A stretch of DNA of 7,658 bases from Anaerolineae bacterium (lineage in GTDB: Bacteria > Chloroflexota > Anaerolineae > UBA4142). Position numbers and translations under genes: made by a program. Position 1 is the first letter of the stretch; each line of letters begins with the position of its first letter. The stretch lies in assembly GCA_027457205.1 (NCBI GenBank), contig DAIDTM010000246.1, positions 1 through 7,658 of the forward strand. Direction: 5' to 3'. Positions 1 to 4,349 of the stretch are shown one piece after another. The notes under the pieces were generated by a model, which was not told the origin of the DNA, did no database searches, and saw only the letters and a program-made list of their open reading frames with translations.

Positions 1-1182
1 ACGCTGACCGCTCAACCCGCGCCGCGCGCCGACATCGCCATCCGTCTCGCGCAAAACCTGAGCGCGCGCAACCGCGCGGCAGAAGCGCTGGAATTGACAC
101 AGCGAACGGCGCGCGACCTGAACGATTCGCACCCGCTGCTCCTCGCGCAGTTGGCTGCCGCAGAAGGTCAGGCGCAACTGACGCTATCGAAATTCGACGA
201 TGCCGCGCGGGCGGTAGAACTCGCGCGGCGATTAGCCGAACAATTCAAATTCGCCATGCCAAACCAAGCCGCACAGGTCCAGGCGCAAGCGGGTCTAACG
301 CTGGGAATCGTCAGCAATATTCGCGGACAGCCCCAAGCTGCGCTGGACTATTGGCAGCGCGCCATCGCCGCCGCGCGCGCGGCGAACTGGAAATCCATCG
401 AGTACCGTTGCCGCGCGAACATCGGCATCGTGCTCTATCAGCGCGGCGATTGGGCGGGCGCGTTGGAGAATTATCACGCCGCGCTCTTCGGCGCACGTGC
501 GCTCGCGGACAGCAACGTCGCCGCGCGCGTGCTGGGCAACCTTGCTATCCTGCACCACCTGCGCGGCGAACTGGACGCCGCGCTCGATGTCGCAGCGCAG
601 ATGCGCGAGCTGAAAGAGCAGATGGGCGACACGCTGGGCGTAGCCAACGCGGACAATACGCGCGCGAGCGTACTGCTGGCGCTGCATCGCTTGGACGAAG
701 CGCGCGCGCTCAGCGCGGCGACCGTCGACCAAGTTGAACGCGCTGGCGACCGGCGGATGTTGGGCGGCTCCCTTGACACGCTCGCGCAGATTCTGCTCGC
801 CCAGGGAAATGTCGCCGCCGCGCGAGATACGCTCCAGCGCGCGTTGGATTTGCCGGAGGCGCAAAACGATGCGTCGCTGGTGAAAGACCTGCGTCACCAC
901 CGCGCGTTCGCGTTACTGGCGAGCGGCAACGCGGACGCCGCGCAGCGCGAATTAGTGGACACCGCCGCGTCGGACGATCCGAAGGCATTCATCGAAAGGA
1001 AACTGGTCGAGGGCTGGATTGCGCTGGCGCGCGGCGAGCGTCCCGCGGCAGCCGACTGCGCCCGCGCCGCGCGCGCCCGGGTCGACGCGAGTGGATACGC
1101 GCTGTATCAGAACGCCGTCGCGCGGCTCGCCAACGCGGCAAGCGACCCATCTTCCTCGCCGCTTCCCCATGCGCTGGTTTGA
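1..1182 (+). CDS. TPR-repeat protein, C-terminal part (5' end outside window)
   Basis: The reading frame is open from base 1 and ends at TGA 1180-1182, so about 393 residues of a longer protein are visible. The first in-frame start-like codon (TTG at 94) has no special support and is probably internal. The protein is an Ala/Leu/Arg-rich all-helical solenoid with at least seven TPR-like helix pairs of 34-40 residues. Examples are the segments around nt 290-390 (ending AIAAARAANW), 400-510 (IGIVLYQRGDWAGALENYH), 520-630 (LAILHHLRGELDAALDVA), 640-750, 755-855 and 980-1100. This pattern matches the MalT-like TPR arrays at the C-termini of large bacterial regulators and signalling ATPases or cyclases. 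The last 20 residues are low-complexity. TPR arrays bind proteins; no catalytic domain is visible and the partner is unknown. The effector domain, if any, lies upstream of the window. It is probably not functionally tied to galU, which has its own promoter. Confidence 0.85.
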   Translation, partial: TLTAQPAPRADIAIRLAQNLSARNRAAEALELTQRTARDLNDSHPLLLAQLAAAEGQAQLTLSKFDDAARAVELARRLAEQFKFAMPNQAAQVQAQAGLTLGIVSNIRGQPQAALDYWQRAIAAARAANWKSIEYRCRANIGIVLYQRGDWAGALENYHAALFGARALADSNVAARVLGNLAILHHLRGELDAALDVAAQMRELKEQMGDTLGVANADNTRASVLLALHRLDEARALSAATVDQVERAGDRRMLGGSLDTLAQILLAQGNVAAARDTLQRALDLPEAQNDASLVKDLRHHRAFALLASGNADAAQRELVDTAASDDPKAFIERKLVEGWIALARGERPAAADCARAARARVDASGYALYQNAVARLANAASDPSSSPLPHALV

Positions 1183-1183
1183 G

Positions 1184-1212
1184 TTGCCAAATCCAACACC
1201 CGAAGATATAAT
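1184..1212 (+). promoter_or_regulatory. Sigma70-type promoter for the galU operon
   Basis: A -35 box TTGCCA (1184-1189, 5 of 6 to TTGACA) and a perfect -10 box TATAAT (1207-1212) are separated by exactly 17 bp. Transcription would start near 1219, giving a leader of about 23 nt before the galU ATG at 1242. The gap is the only AT-leaning stretch in its surroundings and begins directly after the stop of the TPR gene. No operator-like inverted repeat is visible in the short leader. Confidence 0.75.
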
Positions 1213-1241
1213 CCAAAAAGTTTTGTGAGTCAGGTCAATCT

Positions 1242-2132
1242 ATGGACATTCACATCGCCGTCGTCCCCGTCGCCGGACTGGGCACGCGGCTTTTGCCGGC
1301 GACGAAATCGCAGCCGAAAGAAATGCTGCCGGTCGGACGCAAGCCGGTCGTGCAGTACGTCGTCGAAGAATTGACGCGCGTCGGTATCCAGCGCGTCTTG
1401 TTCATCACCGGACCCGCCAAGACTTCTATCGAAAATTATTTCGATTTGAACGGCGAGCTGATCCAGCTGCTGCGCGAGACTGGCAAGGAAGACCTGCTCG
1501 CCGAGTTCGAGTTCGAGCGCGCGCCGGTCCAGTCTTTTTACACGCGCCAGCGCCAACTGCGCGGACTCGGACACGCTGTCGCGTGCGCGCAGTCGTTCGT
1601 CGGCGACCAACCGTTCGCCGTCGCGCTCGGCGACTCAATCATCGGCGTCAACGCGCAGAGCGACGTCGTGCGCCGGCTGACGCAATGCTTTATCGACAAG
1701 AACGCCGCGGCGGTCGTCGCGTTCGAAGAGGTGCCGCGCAATGAGGTGCGCCGCTATGGAATTGCGCAGCCCAAAAGCGACGGCGAGATATTTGAAATCG
1801 CCGATGTGGTCGAAAAGCCAAGCGCGGAGGATGCGCCGAGCAATCTGGCGATCGCCGCGCGTTATGTTTTCGCGCCCAGCATTTTCGATGCGCTGGCGCG
1901 CACCAAGCCGGGCAAGGACGGTGAGATCCAACTTACCGACGCGATTCGGCTGCTGATTCAGGAGGGCGGCAAGGTCTATGGAGTGCGCCTGCGCGACGCC
2001 GAGCCGCGATTCGACATCGGCAATTTCGATTCCTACTTTCGCGCGTTCGTCGAGTTCGCGCTGGCGGACGCCAAGCACGGTCCCGCGCTGCGACGGCATC
2101 TGGAGCGCTTGCTGAATGATTCTCATTCGTAA
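1242..2132 (+). CDS. galU: UTP--glucose-1-phosphate uridylyltransferase (GalU family)
   Basis: Cytosolic nucleotidyltransferase forming a UDP-sugar and pyrophosphate from UTP and a sugar 1-phosphate. At 296 residues it has normal GalU length. Family landmarks: nucleotide-binding loop AGLGTRLLPATK (11-22), PKEMLP (25-30), KPVVQYVVEE (34-43), GLGHAV (108-113), metal-binding LGD (129-131), VEKP (190-193), APSNLAIAARYV (198-209) and GEIQLTDAI (227-235). The C-terminal motif reads RFDIGNFDSYFRAFVEFAL, whereas E. coli-type GalU has DCGNKLGY; the Lys and Gly-Tyr are replaced here, so the sugar specificity may differ from glucose. The ATG start follows a modest AGGTC Shine-Dalgarno (1232-1236) and sits just downstream of a near-consensus promoter. 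It overlaps the following sugar kinase by 17 bp, implying translational coupling and a shared pathway. The family call is firm; the exact sugar 1-phosphate is inferred. Confidence 0.93.
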   Translation: MDIHIAVVPVAGLGTRLLPATKSQPKEMLPVGRKPVVQYVVEELTRVGIQRVLFITGPAKTSIENYFDLNGELIQLLRETGKEDLLAEFEFERAPVQSFYTRQRQLRGLGHAVACAQSFVGDQPFAVALGDSIIGVNAQSDVVRRLTQCFIDKNAAAVVAFEEVPRNEVRRYGIAQPKSDGEIFEIADVVEKPSAEDAPSNLAIAARYVFAPSIFDALARTKPGKDGEIQLTDAIRLLIQEGGKVYGVRLRDAEPRFDIGNFDSYFRAFVEFALADAKHGPALRRHLERLLNDSHS

Positions 2133-3126
2133 GCGCGCCTACGCGCGCGCCGCGCTGGTCGGCAATCCCTCCGACGGATACAACGGCAAAACGATCTCGG
2201 TCATCGTCCGCAACTTCTGGGCGGAAGTCGTGCTGTACGAATGGGACTCGGTAGACATCGTGCTGGCGGAAGACGACCGCGCACGCTTTGATTCAATTTA
2301 CGATCTCGCACGCGACGTCACGCTGCACGGCTATTACGGCGGCATCCGCCTGATCAAGGCGACGATCAAACGCTTTGTCGATTTCTGTGCGCGGCGCGGC
2401 ATGGCGCTAAGCGACCGCAAATTCTCGGTGCGCTATCAGACGAACATTCCGCGCCAGGTCGGACTTGCCGGCTCGAGCGCGATCATCGTCGCGACGCTGC
2501 GCGGCTTGATGGAATTCTACAACGTCGAGATTCCGCTGACGGTACAGCCATCGTTGGTCTTGGCGGTCGAGCAGGAAGAACTCGGCATCGCCGGGGGCTT
2601 GCAGGATCGTGTGATCCAGGTGTACGAAGGCGTCGTCTATATGGATTTCGATCCCGTGCGCGAGCAACTCATCGACGGCTACCGCGGCTACGCGTACGAG
2701 CCGCTCGATCCGCGCCGGCTGCCGCCGCTCTACGTCGCCTACGACGATTCGCTCAGTGAACCGACCGAGATTTTTCACAACGACATTCGCGGACGTTACC
2801 ATCGCGGCGACGCGGCGGTGGTCGATGCGATGAAGCGCTGTGCGGAGCTTGCCGCGCGCGGGCGCGACGCGCTGCTCGACTGGGACGCGGCGCGGCTGGC
2901 GCGGTTGATCGATGAAAATTTCGACGTGCGCCGCAGGATCTATCATCTCCCGGCATGGCAGATCAGGATGATCGAAACGGCGCGGGCATGCGGCGCGAGC
3001 GCAAATTTCGCCGGCTCCGGCGGCGCGATCGTCGGCACGTACCGCGACGAGGCGATGTTTGAAGAGCTGCGCGCGAAACTGGGCGAGATCGGCTCACGGA
3101 CGTTCAAGCCGCAGGTCTGTCCATGA
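2116..3126 (+). CDS. GHMP-family sugar kinase, glucuronokinase-like
   Basis: A 336-residue cytosolic GHMP kinase, predicted to phosphorylate the anomeric hydroxyl of a sugar or sugar acid with ATP. GHMP motif 1 is GNPSDGYNGKTIS (16-28). The glycine/serine-rich ATP loop is IPRQVGLAGSSAI (111-123). The segment ELGIAGGLQDRVIQVYEG (155-172) carries the likely catalytic Asp164. Motif 3 is GASANFAGSGGAIVG (293-307). From memory, the whole pattern lines up with plant glucuronokinase: NPSD.Y.G.TIS, NFWA, GYYGG.RL, TNIPRQ.GL.GSSAI, ELGI..GLQDRV.QVY.G.V.MDF, LPPL. This resemblance is much closer than to galactokinase or homoserine kinase. The product would be glucuronate 1-phosphate, a substrate for a UTP-dependent pyrophosphorylase like the gene before it. 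The start at 2116 lies inside galU, with GGAG 2102-2105 as a possible Shine-Dalgarno, and the conserved block begins within ten residues of it. The substrate is inferred; another hexose or uronic acid is possible. Confidence 0.85.
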   Translation: MILIRKRAYARAALVGNPSDGYNGKTISVIVRNFWAEVVLYEWDSVDIVLAEDDRARFDSIYDLARDVTLHGYYGGIRLIKATIKRFVDFCARRGMALSDRKFSVRYQTNIPRQVGLAGSSAIIVATLRGLMEFYNVEIPLTVQPSLVLAVEQEELGIAGGLQDRVIQVYEGVVYMDFDPVREQLIDGYRGYAYEPLDPRRLPPLYVAYDDSLSEPTEIFHNDIRGRYHRGDAAVVDAMKRCAELAARGRDALLDWDAARLARLIDENFDVRRRIYHLPAWQIRMIETARACGASANFAGSGGAIVGTYRDEAMFEELRAKLGEIGSRTFKPQVCP

Positions 3127-3938
3127 CCTCCATTGCGCTCGGCAAGCCCATCGCGCTGGGGCGCACGGCTGAGGTGTACGCGTGGCAAGACAACCAGGTG
3201 CTCAAACTCTATTTCGACTGGTGCCCACCCGATTGGGTCGAGTACGAAGCGAAAGTGGGTCGCATCGTTCATGCGGCGGGCTTACCTGCGCCGGCAGTCG
3301 GTGAAATTGTCGAGATAAACCACCGCCGCGGGTTGGTGTACGAGCGTATCGACGGCGTTTCGATACTCGACGTTCTTTTTGCCAAACCGTGGCAAGTGAC
3401 ACAACTCGCGCGCGAATTCGCCCAAGTGCAGGCGGCAATCCACGCCTGCCGCGCACCCGAGTTACCTACGCAACGCGCGGACTTGGAGAGCGCGATTCGC
3501 GCGGCGCACGCGCTGCCGCCGGACCTGAAGGCAGCCGCGTTGCGATGGCTCGCCGATTTGCCCGGCGGGGATACGTTGTGTCACGGCGATCTACATCCTG
3601 GAAACGTCATGCGGACTTCGCACCGCGCGGTCGTGATCGATTGGATTGCGTCGACGCGCGGCAATCCGATCGCCGATGTCGCGCGCACGTTGCTCCTCTT
3701 GACCATAGGCAATCCACCTGGGATTCGGGCGCGCGTGTTTGTGTCATTCCTGCGACGGTCTTTTTGCGCGACGTACCTCCATCGCTATTTTGAACTTCGC
3801 CCCGGCGGTCGGACGCAGATTGCCGCGTGGCAGCCGGTGATCGCCGCGGCACGCTTGAATGAAAACATTGCGGGTGAGCAAGCGATTTTGTTAGCGCGGG
3901 TCAAGGCGGAGTTCGAACGACAACGCCAATCTCTGTGA
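3123..3938 (+). CDS. APH/choline kinase-fold phosphotransferase
   Basis: A 271-residue small-molecule kinase with a complete eukaryotic-kinase-like fold. The N-lobe has the nucleotide loop LGRTAEVYAW (12-21), the probable ATP-anchoring Lys28 in VLKLY and Glu42 in the next helix. An interlobe hinge lies near VYERIDG (72-78). The catalytic loop is CHGDLHPGNVM (153-163), with Asp156 as base and Asn161 as metal ligand. The DFG-equivalent is VIDWIAST (171-178) with metal ligand Asp173. All core catalytic residues are present, so it should be active. Its ATG overlaps the TGA of the upstream sugar kinase (ATGA 3123-3126), a classic translational-coupling junction, which places it in the same operon. 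The substrate is not identifiable. Because it is co-translated with sugar-activating enzymes, a sugar, amino sugar or amino alcohol is more likely than an antibiotic, although databases often label the family aminoglycoside phosphotransferase. Confidence 0.87.
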   Translation: MTSIALGKPIALGRTAEVYAWQDNQVLKLYFDWCPPDWVEYEAKVGRIVHAAGLPAPAVGEIVEINHRRGLVYERIDGVSILDVLFAKPWQVTQLAREFAQVQAAIHACRAPELPTQRADLESAIRAAHALPPDLKAAALRWLADLPGGDTLCHGDLHPGNVMRTSHRAVVIDWIASTRGNPIADVARTLLLLTIGNPPGIRARVFVSFLRRSFCATYLHRYFELRPGGRTQIAAWQPVIAAARLNENIAGEQAILLARVKAEFERQRQSL

Positions 3939-3949
3939 ATTTCAGCGGT

Positions 3950-3959
3950 AGGAAGAGGA
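3950..3959 (+). promoter_or_regulatory. Strong Shine-Dalgarno deciding a TTG start
   Basis: AGGAAGAGGA is a purine-rich, anti-Shine-Dalgarno-complementary stretch. It ends 6 nt before the TTG at 3966 and lies within the 27-bp gap after the kinase stop. It is the best-matching ribosome binding site in the window and is the main reason for accepting the small downstream gene and its non-ATG start. Confidence 0.6.
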
Positions 3960-3965
3960 CTGGCT

Positions 3966-4196
3966 TTGCGAATCCGAAAAACAAATCGAGGGGCACTGCG
4001 CGGAACTGTGACGAAACCCTTGCCGCCCCGCGTCCCGACCAACATCGGGCGATTACTGCGCGTGGGCACGAACGAATGGGGCAAGCCGCTGGTCGCGTGC
4101 CCGCAATGCGGCGCGCCAGCGGTTGTCGACGCCACGCGTGCAGTGTGGTGCCGCGCCTGCGGTTACACGAGCAATGGCATCGCCGGCTGCGGCTGA
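3966..4196 (+). CDS. Small zinc-ribbon protein of unknown function
   Basis: Predicted 76-residue basic protein. Its C-terminal half holds two CxxC knuckles, CPQCG (45-49) and CRACGY (62-67), 13 residues apart. This is the spacing of a rubredoxin-like or zinc-ribbon metal site. The Arg/Lys-rich N-terminus (residues 1-40) suggests nucleic-acid or ribosome binding, but no specific family is recognised. The start chosen is TTG at 3966, because a strong Shine-Dalgarno ends 6 nt upstream and the frame has a stop (the kinase TGA) 30 bp before. Later in-frame GTG codons, for example at 4008, would keep the zinc knuckles. It is the last gene before the hairpin terminator, so it is probably the promoter-distal member of the galU operon. 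The ordered cysteine pairs argue against a random frame, but the short length leaves doubt. Confidence 0.6.
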   Translation: MRIRKTNRGALRGTVTKPLPPRVPTNIGRLLRVGTNEWGKPLVACPQCGAPAVVDATRAVWCRACGYTSNGIAGCG

Positions 4197-4238
4197 TGAT
4201 CGTTCTGGCGCGGCGTGTTCCGCTCCCAAGAAAAACAG

Positions 4239-4282
4239 AATGCTCCCTTCGACAGCACGTCGAGAGGGAGCATTTGTTTTCT
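4239..4282. terminator. Bidirectional rho-independent terminator
   Basis: Left arm 4239-4253 (AATGCTCCCTTCGAC) pairs with right arm 4259-4274 over 15 bp with a single bulged G (4264) and a 5-nt loop (AGCAC). On the plus strand the stem is followed by TGTTTTCT. On the minus strand it is followed by CTGTTTTTCTT (complement of 4228-4238). It lies between converging transcription units, about 43 bp after the zinc-ribbon stop and 68 bp past the stop of the minus-strand adaptor gene, and fits termination of both. Confidence 0.9.
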
Positions 4283-4296
4283 ATCAATTTTTGTTG

Positions 4297-4328
4297 TCCG
4301 CGTGATTCCGCGTTCATCCGCGTCCAAA
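4297..4328 (-). repeat. Dispersed CGCGGATGAACGCGGA-type repeat, copy 1
   Basis: This stretch contains TCCGCGTTCATCCGCGTCCA (4307-4326) followed by AA. The 20-mer occurs exactly again at 6894-6913. An additional TCCGCGTGA unit precedes it at 4297. Only one arm of the palindrome is present here. On the minus strand it would read WTRMNAESRG, the same phrase this repeat type encodes in the adaptor gene, but here it lies beyond that gene's stop. It is non-coding and next to the terminator; from 4197 to 4349 no gene is seen. Confidence 0.7.
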
Positions 4329-4349
4329 CCTGTAATGCGCTCAATCCAC

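Noticed and set aside
94..96. TTG at 94 as the start of the TPR protein
   Set aside because: The same frame is open with TPR-like sequence back to base 1 and no Shine-Dalgarno precedes the TTG, so the gene continues from outside the window.
295..900. Minus-strand open frame of 201 codons opposite the TPR region
   Set aside because: The plus strand shows repeated TPR consensus through the whole stretch; the antisense product has no pattern beyond Arg/Ala richness.
3123..3938. Aminoglycoside resistance gene
   Set aside because: Only the general kinase fold is visible, and the gene is translationally coupled to sugar-activation genes. No mobile-element or resistance-cassette context is present.
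4297..4328. Start of a CRISPR array or tandem repeat suggested by repeated TCCGCG units
   Set aside because: Units are 6 bp separated by only 4 bp with no unique spacers. The arrangement fits a small palindromic dispersed repeat, not an array.
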